From assembly GCA_022376515.1 (NCBI GenBank), contig WTXI01000021.1:1-64000 (forward strand): a stretch of 64,000 nt of DNA, in the 5' to 3' direction. This stretch comes from Lactifluus volemus. Its lineage: Eukaryota > Basidiomycota > Agaricomycetes > Russulales > Russulaceae. The position numbers and the translations under genes were made by a program. Position 1 is the first letter of the stretch. The number at the start of each line of letters is the position of its first letter. Of the stretch, positions 20,382 through 32,425 are shown one piece after another. The notes beneath the pieces were generated by a model. That model saw only the letters and a list, made by a program, of their open reading frames with translations, made no database searches and was not told the DNA's origin.

Positions 20382-23300
20382 ATGGGCGACGACACGAAGC
20401 TGAGCATCACCAAGTTGGCAGGTGATGGTTCCAACTGGGTCACGTATCACGATCGCATGACCTGGGCGATCGACTCACGCGGATGGCAAGACCATCTACT
20501 TCATGACTCCATCACCCCCGCATATCAAACCGCCGGAGTCATTGGTGGCCTCGATCCCGCTGCGCGATGGCAACTCGACGAGGCCGCGGTAAAGCAACTG
20601 ATTGCCGCGTCGGTACCCGACACCGCCTTCAATCAAATCAAAACGCAGACAAATGCTAAAGACATCTGGAGCGAGCTGCGAAAGCTTTTCGAAGCTCGTA
20701 CGAAAGCGCTTCTCACGGAACTGGGAAGGAAGATTCACAGTATCCGTTGTGAGGAAGACGAAAACATACGCTTACATTTCGATCGGCTGGCCGACTTGTG
20801 CCAGCAACTTGCCTCAATGGGGAAGTCGATCACAGACGAGGAGTATGCCTCTATTCTGTTGGGATCGCTTCCCGATTCGTACGAGGGCGTGATAAACGCT
20901 ATCGCGGCTACCGCGGACATCAGCGGCAACGACGTTACCGCGGCAACAGTGACGAGATTGGCTCAAGACGAGCACAATAGACGAATCGTGAAGAGGGGTA
21001 ACGACCCCGTCGACGAATCCTTTGCAGTATCGGCCCAGAAACCGAAGAACAAGAAACGCGATATCGAATGCTTCAATTGGAAGAAGCGCGGCCACATCAA
21101 GGCCGATTGCTGGGCCAAAGGTGGAGGAAAGGAGGGCCAAGGGCCCAGAAATCGCGGCTCGAACGCCAGCGCCACGACAGCCGAAGAACAATCGCAGGAC
21201 TTCGAAGCTTGGGTGACGGTGGACGATGACGATGACTTGACAGTCGTCGACCCGGGGGACGAAAACGAAGCCGCAGATCTACAAGACGAAATCGAATACG
21301 TCTGGACTGTGTTTGAAGAAGAAGATGATGAGCCGATGGCTATGCTCATCGATTCACGTACCCCAATCGAAACAGAGCTCTACGACTCCGGAGCTTCGAG
21401 ACACATGTCTCCCTTCAGAGACAAGTTTATCTCTTACCGTTCCATCGAACCACGCGCTATTAAAACCGCTGATAAACGTCTGTTCTATGCCATAGGAGCT
21501 GGGGACTTACAAGTAGATGTGCCGACCGGCGCGACAACTTCGTCTGTGCTGTTAAGAGACGCCCTTCATGCACCTGATATTGGAGTAACCATTGTGTCAG
21601 TAAGTCAAATTGCAGAAGCTGGAAATACTGTATCTTTTGCAGGTGATTTTTGCGAAATCAAAAATCAAAAAGGAGACATAATCGGGTGCATACCGAAGAA
21701 CGCGAATGGGCTGTATCGAGTCCAGCACGACGAGTTGAACGCGGCCGAGGTGCTCGAAAGAGTAACTCTTCCCACGCTCCATAGGCGTTTGGGGCACACG
21801 TCAGCGGACTCCATCCGTTCGCTCATCCGTCACCACGCCGTCGAAGGCGTGGAATTAATTGAAGACTCTTCCCCCTTCTACTGCGAGTCGTGTGAACATG
21901 CCAAGACAACTCACAAGCCAATCAAGAGCGAACGGACAGGGGGACAAGCCAGCGCTTTTGGTGAGGAGATACACTCTGACCTCTGGGGGCCTTCTAGAAC
22001 GACCACTCTCTCGCGATGCCCATACTACATCACTTTCACGGACGACTTCTCGCGATTCACCGTTATCGAGACACTCAAGAAGAAGAGCGATACGCTCGCG
22101 GCTTACAAGGCGTACGCGAACTGGGCGCAGACGCAGCACGGCGTCGCGATCAAACGACTTCGATCCGACCGCGGTGGCGAATTCACCGGAAACGAATTCA
22201 CCAAATTCTTGCAAGAACAGGGGACCGAACGACGGCTTACGACACATGACACTCCGCAACATAACGGAGTAGCAGAGGCGCTCAATAGGAGACTCATGGA
22301 AAGGGTACGTGCGATGCTCCACCAGTCAGGTCTCCCCGAATATCTTTGGGGAGAAGCTGTTCAGCATGCTGTCTGGCTTAAAAACAGGAGCTTGACCCGC
22401 GTGCTTGGGGACGTCACCCCATTGGAGCGCCTTACAGGCATAAAACCGAACATAGCGGGCATACCCGAATGGGGACAACCCGTATGGGTCCACATCTCCA
22501 AGGGGTCCAAGTTGCAGGCACGTGGAGTCAAAGCACGATGGGTGGGGTACGATAGAGAGTCTCCTCACGCCCACAGAATTTATTGGCCGGAACAAAGCAA
22601 GATATCGATCGAGCGTGATGTCAAGCTTATCAGCAACACCGCGACTGTCTACGCGCCCTCACAGCTGCAGCCCGGACAAGCCGCGAGCGTACCGCCCCAG
22701 CAAATCATGGCCCCACCACCTGCACCACCTGTGCAGCCAGTACCGACGCCTCAAGCTCCCCCGCCATTACAACCGACGACGCCTAAGCTCATCACCGCCC
22801 CGCCGTCACCATCAACGCCCGAAGCTGAGGACGCACCACAACCGTCCATTCCACCATCACCACTTACGCCACTTTCCACCACCACTTCAATGCCGTCAGT
22901 CGCACCACCACCCGCGCCTCGGAAGGGCAAAACCAAGATATCAGCTTTGCCACCCGAGCCGCCTGAGTTACCAACGCGAAAATCGAGTCGCGTGGTTAAA
23001 CCCTCGGACTACATCAAGTGGCTGATAGCTGGGGAAGGAACTGCTGAGGGGAGCATCCCTCCTTCAGCACTTAGGTGGATGCATCCAAATTTTCAAGAAG
23101 CTTATGAAAGGCACACTTCCTCTGCTGATCAGTCTTTCGATACAGCAGGAGATGAAGATTCCAGTGCCATAGCCACTGAGTTTGTCTTCTCCGTACTCGA
23201 ATCCGCCGCTACCACCGCCGTTTTCGAAACCGAGGGCGATCCGAAGACGCTGCGCGAAGCGCAAGCGCGTCCCGATTGGCCTCTTTGGAAGGAAGCCATG

Positions 23301-23841
23301 GATCGTGAAATCGCGACTCTCGAGCAGGCCGGAACTTGGGAAACGGTTCCGCGTCCTCAAGGCAAGAATATCGTCAGCTCGAAGTGGGTTTTTCGCATCA
23401 AAAGGAAGGCCGACGGCACGATTGAGAAGTACAAAGCGCGCCTCGTTGCGCGGGGCTTCACACAAGTCTACGGAATCAATTATTTCGATACTTATTCGCC
23501 CGTAGCAAAACTCGCCAGCATTCGAACGATTTTGGCGTTCGCGGCACACTATGATTGGGATATCGAAACTTTCGATTTCATCGGCGCATATCTCAACGGG
23601 GAACTCGGCGACGATGAAGACATTTACATGCAAGCGCCGCCCGGCTACAAACACGAGGATGAACACGTTAAACACCTCAAGAAATCCCTCTACGGCTTGA
23701 AACAAGCCGGACGACAATGGTATGATACATTGTCGAGCGCTCTTACTAAAATCGGTTTTCGCATTAGCAAAGCCGATCCGGGCATTTTTTATCTACGTGC
23801 ACAGTGTGACATTCTCATACTGGCCGTGCACGTCGATGACT
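20382..23841 (+). CDS. Copia polyprotein, 5' part: gag, protease, integrase and most of RT
   Basis: Open from ATG 20,382. Gag begins MGDDTKLSITKLAGDGSNW. A zinc knuckle near residue 227 reads CFNWKKRGHIKADC, with Trp where the second Cys should be. The protease motif YDSGASRHMS is near residue 336. The integrase zinc domain (LHRRLGH, then CESCEHAK) is followed by a D,D,E core with HSDLWGP, RSDRGGEF and HNGVAEALNRR. A long Pro-rich linker precedes the RT, with KWVFRIKRKADG, ARLVARGF, ETFDFIGAYLNGEL and SLYGLKQAGRQWY. It breaks off at LAVHVDD, where the KDZ element begins; the residues after that in the open frame are KDZ-derived. The rest resumes at 40,034. Apart from the insertion and the knuckle substitution, the frame is intact. 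Confidence 0.92.
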
Positions 23842-23980
23842 CAGTGGTACTGGCTAAATTAGTACAATATATACAGTAAAAGTACAAAAGTACTTTGAAT
23901 TCAGCCCAGCAATTACTGATACTACTTTCTACAGCACCTACTGATGTAGCTAGTTAATTATGACCAGTATGATCTGTTAT
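23842..23980. repeat. Left terminal inverted repeat of the KDZ element
   Basis: Matches the reverse complement of about 39,895-40,033, including a shared stretch around AGTACTTTGAATTCAGCCCA. Confidence 0.85.
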
Positions 23981-26200
23981 AGCTAGTATACTTCTATATA
24001 GCTGGTGCCACTCATTTTTCCTGTCACATTAACTAGACACAGCTAAACCAGCTTACTATTTAGTACACTTTAGTGCAGTTATAGCTACTATAAATTATAA
24101 CCCATTAACTAGACACAGCAATATGTTTACTACTAGTTTACTTTAGTATGGCTATAGCTAATGCCAAACTTCCATGAGTTAATTAGATATAGCAACTGAT
24201 TTACTACTAGTACACTTTAGTACAGTTATAGCTACTACTAGTTTATACCACATTAACTAGACACAGCAACAAATTTACTACTAGTACACTTACATGCAGT
24301 TATAGCTGCTACAAATTTACATCACATTAACTAGATTACAGTAACTCAAGTTCTACTAGTACATGTACATACAGTTATAGCTGCTAGTAAATTGTGCCAC
24401 ATTAACTAGGTCACAGCAACAGAACTTCTACTAGTACACTTATGTGCAGTTATAGCTGCCACTAATTTATACTACACTAACTAGACACAGCAACAAATTA
24501 CTACTAGTACACTTACATACAGTTATAGCTGCTAGTAAATTGTACCACATTAACTAGGTCATAGCAACAGATCTACTAATAGTACACTTATGTGCAGTTA
24601 TAGCTGCCACTAATTTATACTACGTTAACTAGATTACAGTAACTCAAGTTCTACTAGTACACTTACATGCAGTTATAGCTGCTAGTAAATTATACCACAT
24701 TAACTAGGTCACAGCAACAGATCTACTACTAGTACACTTATGTGCAGTTATAGCTGCCACTAATTTATACTACATTAACTAGACACAGCAAAAATTACTA
24801 CTAGTACACTTTAATACAGTTCTAGCTACCACTAATTTATACTACATTAACTAGATTACAGTAACTCAAGTTCTACTAGTACACTTACATGCAGTTATAG
24901 CTGCTAGTAAATTGTACCACATTAACTAGGTCACAGCAACAGACCTACTACTAGTGCACTTATGTGCAGTTATAGCTACCACTAATTTATACTACATTAA
25001 CTAGACATAGCAACAAATCACTACTAGTACACTTGCATACAGTTATAGCTGCTAGTAAATTGTGCCACATTAACTAGGTCATAGCAACAGATCTACTATC
25101 AGTACACTTACATGCAGTTATAGCTGCTAGTAAATTGTACCACATTAACTAGGTCACAGCAACAGATCTACTACTAGTACACTTATGTGCAGTGATAGCT
25201 GCTACAAAATTATGCCACATTAACTAGATTACACCAACAGATCTTCTACTAGTATACTTACACGCAGTTATAGCTACTACAAATTTACACCACATTAACT
25301 AGATTACAGTAACTAAAGTTCTACTAGTACACTTACATACAGTTATAACTGCTAGTAAATTGCACCACATGAACTAGGTCACAGCAACAGATCTACTACT
25401 AGTACACTTATGTGCAGTGATAGCTACTACAAAATTATATCACATTAACTAGATTACAGCAACAGATTTACTATTAGTACACTTTAGTAGACTACATTGA
25501 CTAAATTACAGTAACTGAATTTCTACTAGTATACTTTAGTACAGTCCTAGCTGTCACTAGTTTATATCACATTTACTAGACACAGCAACAGATATACTAC
25601 TAGTACACTTTAGTACAGTTATAGCCCCCTGGTAAATTGCACTACATTAACTAGATCACAGAGACCAAATGTCTATTAGTACACTTCAGTACAGTTATAG
25701 CTGCTACTAAAGTTTACCACATTAACTAGGATGCAGCAACAGGTCTACTACTGGTTCACTTTAGTACAGCTATAGCCAGAGCTACAACTAAATTATTGTC
25801 AGTTAACTAGAACATAGTACTTGGTGTACTACTAGTATATATTATTATAGCTTTAGCTGCCACAGAGGTATAATGCATTAACTAGATACAGCAACTGATT
25901 TACTACTAGTACACTACTACACTTTGGTGTAGCTACAAGTACTGCACTAGTGAATTGTGATATGTTATAGTAACTAGATGGCAGTAACTAGTTTAACACA
26001 AGTTCATATTTACACAGCTATAGCTGCGACTAAACATGATGAGTTAACTAAAGGCAGCAACAAATTAGCTAAACATACTGTAATAATAAGCACTAAAATT
26101 GGTTATCCTTATGCATTGGTAACATTGTAACTATAGTACAGCTTCTCAATTAATAGTATGAAGACATCTGTCCTGTAATAAAGCATAGTATTACTTTGTT
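23981..26200. repeat. Left subterminal tandem array of the KDZ element, ~75-bp unit
   Basis: Roughly 29 diverged copies of a unit containing ACTAGTACACTTA, a variable ATGTGCAG/CATGCAG step, TTATAGCTGC, and ACATTAACTAG followed by (A/G)(C/T)CACAGCAACAG. The right end of the element carries the same unit in inverted orientation. The regular spacing suggests transposase binding sites (inference). Confidence 0.9.
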
Positions 26201-26244
26201 CTCAACCTAGGTAAAGATGTATCAGTGTCACTGACTCACAGAAG

Positions 26245-29200
26245 TCATTGCACATACCTCTTAGATCGTTTGACTGGAACGGCGCTGCTCTGGACACAAG
26301 AGCGCTTTCGACTTCTCTTGCCCCCCACTGAGTGGACCATCTGCTCTAGTGCCCACGAGACGTCATCTAGGGTCTCAGTAAAGTCTTGAAGTTGATTGGC
26401 ATCTGAGTCATCGATAGCCTGTAACCACCAAGAAAGTCCTGAGATAATACTGTAAAAACCGTTGACTCCTCCCTTTCGCAAGTCAGCCCATGAGTCAATA
26501 CCAAGAGCGAGCCGTTTGAGCTTGCTTGTGTTGTCATCACGCCGTTGAGGTGGTTGAAGCGTGGCCCACCACTGCTTCCAAGACCACGAGAACGTGGCGA
26601 CGTCCTTGATTGGCGGCACGACTTCTCGTCCGGACTGGATCCAAGTGTTGATGTGATCCGGTCTGTGCTTTCTAGAGATGGTATACGCTGGCCCCTTTAT
26701 ATTGAGGTCATCAAAGAGTGAATATAATTGAAAGGAGAGACATACCTTGCCCGATGGAAACTTCAACGCCCTTTCCAAAGTCACCCACCGTTGAAGGATC
26801 TTCTTCCACTCTGAAGGGCCATCCTTTGTTTCCAGGTCCTCAAACGCGTGGGACATCCAGTATGGCCAGTCTGACTTATCTACTAGTATGGTTTCCGAAC
26901 CTGAGTGCAGAGAAATGTCAGATTCAAGGACGCGTCATTGACCAAAAGTAGCTCACCTAAGGCCGCAGGTGTGGCAACACCTTCTATGGCCTGTGTAGCA
27001 TCACCACCGTCTTGCGTGAGCGAAGGATTAACCACAGGTTGATTGTCAAACTGTGGTTGTGTGATTTCATGGGGAGGGGGTGGCGACTGCGAGGAACTGG
27101 AATTGCGAGCCTCGTCAAACTGTGGTCGTGCGATTTCATGGGGAGGGGAGGGTGGCGACGGTGAGGAACCGGAATTGTGAGCCTCATCAAATTGTGATCG
27201 TGCGATTTCATCGGGAGGGGAGGGTGGCGACGGCGAGGAACCAGAATTGCGAGCCTCGTCAAACTGTGGTCGTGCGATTTCATCGGGAGGTGGCGACGGT
27301 GAGGAACTGGAATTGCGAGCCTCATCAAATTGTGATTGTGCGATTTCAGGGGGAGGGGGGGGCGGCGACGGCGACGGCGAGGAACTGGAATCGTGAGCCA
27401 CATGAATTTGGCTCGAGTCTTGTATCACTGTGGGTTCAACGTCGGAATCGAGTGTCACGTCCGGAGACAGCAACGGGATTCTATGGTTAAATATTAAAAA
27501 CAGTTCCAAACGTTCGAGGTAAACTGACGTACTCTTCGGGAACAGCATCGGTCGTGGTCTCTTTTCTGCGTCGCCCCTCGTAGCTGTGTCGCCTCTCCGT
27601 GCCATTGCTGGACTGCCTCTCGTTCTCATGTCGCCCCTTGTCGCTCCCTTGCCCCTCGTTGCAGCGTCGCCTCTCGCTGCCGCTTTGCTCCTCGTTGCCG
27701 CATCGTCCCTTGCTGTTCTGTCGCGTCCCCTTGCCGCGTTGCCCTGCCGAGTCCTTGCCGCGTCGTTCCTCATCGATGCTTCGCCCCTCTTTGCCGCGTT
27801 GCTGCTCTTTACTGTGTCGTCCCCTGCTAGTTTGGTTAGATCCTGCATGGAAAGGATTTTATGAAAGCGCTCACCGCTGGTTCGTGTACGAAGTCTTAGC
27901 CTTCGTCAAAGTTCTTGGCACGAGGCAGTCCTCAATCGGCTCCTCTTCCTCGTCCTGTTCGCTATCGCTGTCGTTTTGAGAGGCTACGCCGCGCCACGTT
28001 GTTTGATAGGCTTCGAGCTTTTCGGCACCTTCATCGTAGTCTTTGAAAAGGTGTTCGCTTCCAGGCAAGGAACGAGCGAGTCGTTCAGAGGGGGCTACTC
28101 GATTATTTAGTTCTAGATTAGTGGAAGTAATGAAAAACTTACGAAAAACCTTCTGCGCAAACGACGTTAAGTCCCGTTTGAGACGTTTGATGGTCCGGGG
28201 GTGAAGTTGCTCAAAACGCGCGCCCAATGGAGTCTCGCCGCTAGTTCCTCTAAATGCGTGTCAGAGTCGAATAGCTAGCTGAGGAGAAACTACGTACCCA
28301 ATGGCAACTAAGTTTCCACCTTGTCTAGGCAAGGGGCCGGCGAAGAAAAATATTCCGATGTGTCCCGTTTGTTCTTCGATTTCGTCCAGCACCTTTGCCA
28401 CAGTGAGAGGCAATGCGTCAATGGCTCTAGGAGTTCATAGTTAGATCTGGGCAATAGAGACAATTATGATACGCACTGTTGACAGATCGTTGCTTTCTTC
28501 TGCCGGGCTAGGATTGGGTCATCAATTGGGTCCCAATCGTTATCCCTCGTGTATTCCCTCTCGCGATATCGTTCCACCTTTGCCTTGACCTTATCGCCTG
28601 CAGATGCCCAGAGCATGGCGATAACGTGGTTACGAAAATGCAAGGGGACGGGTGGGATCTCTGCAGTAGCACCATCGCTGTCATGGTCATCGCCGACGTC
28701 AATGTCATCGTCGCCGTCATCGTCGCCATTGTTGTCCTCGTCGTCGCTGTCGTCACTGTTGATATCGCCGTAATCGATATTCTGGGGGATGTCGACGAGG
28801 TCGACCATGAGTTTGTTGCTGACGTCGTACTCGCCGGTAGTCCCAGGGGGATGGTGTTTCAACCAGTGCCGGCGCCATTGGTTGCGAACGATTGCCTTCA
28901 ACTTTGTCTTGTAGAACAGTTTGGAGTATGCTTGTACTGACTGGAGCCTCTTCCTTTTACGCCTGTTGAGATCCAATAGCTTTCGGCGGCTTTCTCCTCC
29001 AGTGGACGTGACTCGTGTGTGGTTATTGAACCACTCCTTGACTCGCTTGAGACATAAGTTAATAAACGGGAAAACGACGTGAGTACGAATTGACTCACCT
29101 TCTTCACCAACCCTATCTCTGTGAGCGGCTTCCGACTCTTACCAGCCACAACACTGGCCCCCTCTGGGGGCAAGTCACTGGCAGGCCATCGCGTGAACCA

Positions 29201-29344
29201 GTGCTCGAATAACATTGCCCAGAAGTCTTCCTTTGAGGTGCACTCTTTATAAGCACCACACTGAGATCGAAGATAATTGAGTTGCTCTGGGGTCGTCCAA
29301 GGCTGGGGACCCCCAGCCCTTCGATTCTTTTTGACGCCGGTCAT
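26245..29344 (-). CDS. Accessory protein gene of the KDZ element, spliced, function unknown
   Basis: A multi-exon minus-strand gene starting MTGVKKNRRAGGPQPWT at 29,344. Junctions I can place: exon 1 29,099-29,344; exon 2 28,477-29,045; exon 3 28,298-28,426; exon 4 from 28,249 downward. Further exons run through 27,848-26,943, about 26,900-26,752 and about 26,701-26,245. In order the product has a small N-terminal region (W..PEQLNYL), a conserved-looking KVKAKVERYRERE block, a highly acidic stretch, a block with TVAKVLDEIEEQTGHIGIFF, an Arg/Ala-rich stretch, repeated Ser/Pro-rich units ending in EIARPQFDEARNS, and a C-terminal block with WPYWMSHAFEDLE and HINTWIQSGR. I recall similar uncharacterised proteins as common in mushroom genomes, but I know no function. 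Its position opposite the transposase suggests a transposition accessory role (inference). Confidence 0.6.
27071..27390. repeat. ~60-bp in-frame tandem repeat inside the KDZ accessory gene
   Basis: About five imperfect copies, each encoding a Ser/Pro-rich piece followed by (H/D)EIA(R/Q)(P/S)QFDEARNS on the minus strand. The unit length is a multiple of three, so copy number can change without breaking the frame. Confidence 0.8.
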
Positions 29345-29825
29345 GGGGTACAGGAGGCGATGAAGAAGGGAAGCGATGAAGATGGGACGCGATGTTGGGG
29401 GACGTCGACGTGAGTACGAGTACGAGCGGCTACGAGCGAAGTCACGATCGCGAGCTGGGTAGAAGTAGATTCTAAGGGTTTATATACCAGTCGTCAGCTA
29501 CTTAATAAATCGCAGCTCGGAAGGAATCACCTGGAAAGCCACGATTCAAAGACTCACCGGCACCACGTGTAAATTGTGTCATGGGTATCGGATTTGGTCC
29601 GAGACAAAAAGGCGAAATACGAATGCGGCAGATTGTGGAATCAGATCCATACGATCTGTGGTTGTGTGGGTAATCATCGGGCCTCTTCGTCACTATCACC
29701 CCTCGTAACTTGTAAGTCCAAGCCCAACGCGAGATCTCCGTGCCGATCAAGATCGACAGAGCCCCCTCGCGTTGTCGGTCATCGGCCCGTGGGTGCCGCC
29801 TGATTGGCCCGTGCCGCCTCAGTAT
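29345..29825. other. Upstream region of the KDZ accessory gene
   Basis: No credible coding sequence. A minus-strand TATA-like GGTTTATATACC at 29,476-29,490 (CTAAGGGTTTATATACCAG on the plus strand) lies about 140 bases upstream of the accessory gene's ATG and could be its core promoter. Confidence 0.4.
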
Positions 29826-29839
29826 GATCTCATAGATTC

Positions 29840-30249
29840 GGTCGGCTGAGTTGCCCTCCAAACCATCAAACACATTGTCTCGTTCCCACTCCATGCCCAA
29901 GCATGTCACGAGATTCTCATGCCAGTTGATTGTGATTTGTCCCTCCCCATCCTCCTGGGTACATCCCATGGAGGAGAGGCTATGTCCCACTTTCTCAAAG
30001 CCACAAGAGCCTGTGTATGGTTCCGAGGCAAATCTGGGACCTGGGTTAGCCCCCTTAGTACCCTCCTGTAAATAGTGCCTTCTGTTTCCCCCCACTGTCC
30101 CATACCTGTCACACATCCTTTCAGTTCTCTCATTACCCTTCACACTCCTCTGAGTCCTCCCTTCACTGCCTGTTCCAATCCTGTACCCTGACCACATCTT
30201 TGTCATAGATACACATTGTGGGATATAAATGCGGATTTAAAAAAAAAAA
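29840..30249 (+). mobile_element. Poly(A)-tailed retro-insertion (5'-truncated LINE, SINE or retrocopy), 14-bp TSD
   Basis: A 410-base segment ends in a run of A and is flanked by the perfect 14-bp direct repeat GATCTCATAGATTC (29,826-29,839 and 30,250-30,263). That is the signature of target-primed reverse transcription. The tail before poly(A) reads TGGGATATAAATGCGGATTT. I cannot assign the source family. Confidence 0.8.
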
Positions 30250-30263
30250 GATCTCATAGATTC

Positions 30264-32425
30264 ATAGTTAAACCAAATCTATTAAGCCATTGTGACAAAG
30301 TAAGCCCTCTACTAGTAGTACACTTCTACACTAGTTTGTGTTCTACATCTACTAGGCTACTATATTGGATGGGATCACCATCAGTGTCACTTGACTCACT
30401 TGTCCATCAAGTCACACAATATCACACTTGGGCCAAACACTAGCAGCTATGGCCAAGTTGATTTAAGGTCTGCTACTAGCTGATGACTTGGAGGTGATGT
30501 TGTGGGCAATTGAAGTAATAACAGTTCCGGTGTGAATTTATTTATGTCATATCTACTACAATGAATGACCATATGGATGACTCAGATACTGATAACTTGA
30601 AAGGGGTTATTGGCCCATGGAAGGTACATAACTTGACTTGGAGGGCTAGATGGCAACTATGTGATAGCAAGTAAGGGGCACCCAGTATTGACACAGCATT
30701 GAGCACACTTTGCCAGTAATGTAATGGTTCTTGGGTGTGCCTGCGCCTGACATGTCACACTATGTTATTCTGTAACAGGCTTCATGAGCATGAGAGTGGC
30801 TCAGTGGCATGTAAGGAGTAGTGACAGCAAAGTGGCAGGACAGCACTTAGTATAAAATGATTGCAATATATTTGAGCCCTGGTTAGTGTTAGCATTGCTG
30901 TGGCTCAAGCTAGTCATTTTTGAAAAAATTATGAGACTTGACCACAGTCAAGCTTGCCCAAATCGGAGGCTACTAAGGCTATATGTTATAAATTATAATA
31001 TGTAGTATGTATTATCTAGTTATGCACTATGAGCAAGTCTACTGTAGCTTCAAATTAAATAAATAAATACTTGAGCACATAGACCTCAGTTGATCTTTTG
31101 CAAACATTAAGGATATTTGCTCATGTCTTCAAGTTATTACTAGTACACCTTGAAGCTTTATACTGCTGTGCTAATAGTAACGCTATGAGTAATCTGCCAT
31201 GGCCTTAGGCTCAGCTTGCGTATCCCTTCTCAAATGTCAGTTCCCATGATGGGTCACCACCAAGTGGCTCCCTACAGGGAGGACTTATGCTTCACACTTA
31301 TACTGGGTAACTGGGAAAAGTTACTGACAGCCTTCACACAATTTGGAACTACAGTATATTTAGTATTATTTACAAATGATGGGCAAGGTGCTGGACTGAA
31401 GAGAGGCTGCCTGTCTATTAACTTGGGCAGTTGTGCTAATAATGCTCCTTGGCCTGACCCGTAGTACTGGTAGTCACATGTCACATGACCTAGCCAACAG
31501 ACTTCCACGCTTCAATCCAAGTTCACCCGTCCGCTGGCCCTGGCCTCACCCTTCCTTGCCCCTGCGTCTTTAATCTGATCCTCTTGAGGATGGTGAGTAA
31601 TTCAGGTGTGTCTTGTACTTCTCAGTTGACAATTCATCTTCCTTAGTAATGTCTTCACTCTGGCCTTAACCATTGCTCTCACCCTTGTCGCTGCCGCCGC
31701 TGCGAACTGTGCGCTGGAGGGGGGCCCTTCATCTGCGTCCCTGCCTCCCCCCGAGGTCCCGAGCTGCTGACACCTGCCTTCCTCAACTTGTCCATCCCAC
31801 CCACCTGCCAGCACTTGCCTGCCGACAGCCTCTCGTCCATGTTCAGGTCCACGTCCACGTCCACATCCACATCCACATCCGTCCAGTCGCACCGTCGCCC
31901 ACCCATGCTTGCCACCGCTTGCCCCCCGAGCTGGGGAGGGGGTGAGAACTGGTGCGTACACGGACTCATTATTGACTGCTCACTCCTCTTTTTTCCCCGG
32001 GCCTGCCACCTCAAGCATCCGGGGCCGTTCGCACCGCGTCAGAGCTGCTGGCGTCAGGTTGTGCTGGCATCGCCATTGCGATCGTCCGGGCGCCTGACGC
32101 CAGCTACTGGTGCCATCATGTGGCGTTCCCCTGAAACTGTCGTCCGGACTCACTCGGACTCGCCCCCGAAGATCGTGCCGCTACCGCTGCCACCAACTGG
32201 TTGGCCAGCTGCTCTCACTCTCACTACTCCCTCTGCCTCCTCCACGCTGCTATCACTGCCACCACTGCCGTCGGTCCATCGCAACGCGTCCACTCACAAG
32301 CTCGTCTCAGTCAAGCTCATCGGGGATGCCGAACATGTTGTCTCAAATGTGCGTCCACAAGCCACAATCGAAGTCACAAACCACAATGGCATGTGGCATT
32401 CTCTGCCGTAGTACACAAAACACGC
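30264..32425. other. Non-coding interior of the KDZ element
   Basis: AT-rich to about 31,500 with no convincing gene, then GC-richer sequence up to the transposase start. A short CCACGT/CCACAT hexamer repeat lies at about 31,847-31,882. Short open frames here read as low complexity. The GC-rich part may be the transposase 5' region. Confidence 0.5.

Noticed and set aside
20496..23717. Numerous frames opposite the Copia polyprotein
   Set aside because: They overlap a continuous, motif-rich plus-strand frame and show no features of their own.
23981..26200. CRISPR-like regular repeats
   Set aside because: The units are ~75 bp, diverged throughout, with no unique spacers, and are inverted at the other end of a eukaryotic transposon.
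29502..30206. 234-aa minus-strand frame upstream of the KDZ accessory gene
   Set aside because: It spans the boundary of the poly(A) retro-insertion and reads the insertion backwards, so it cannot be an ancestral gene.
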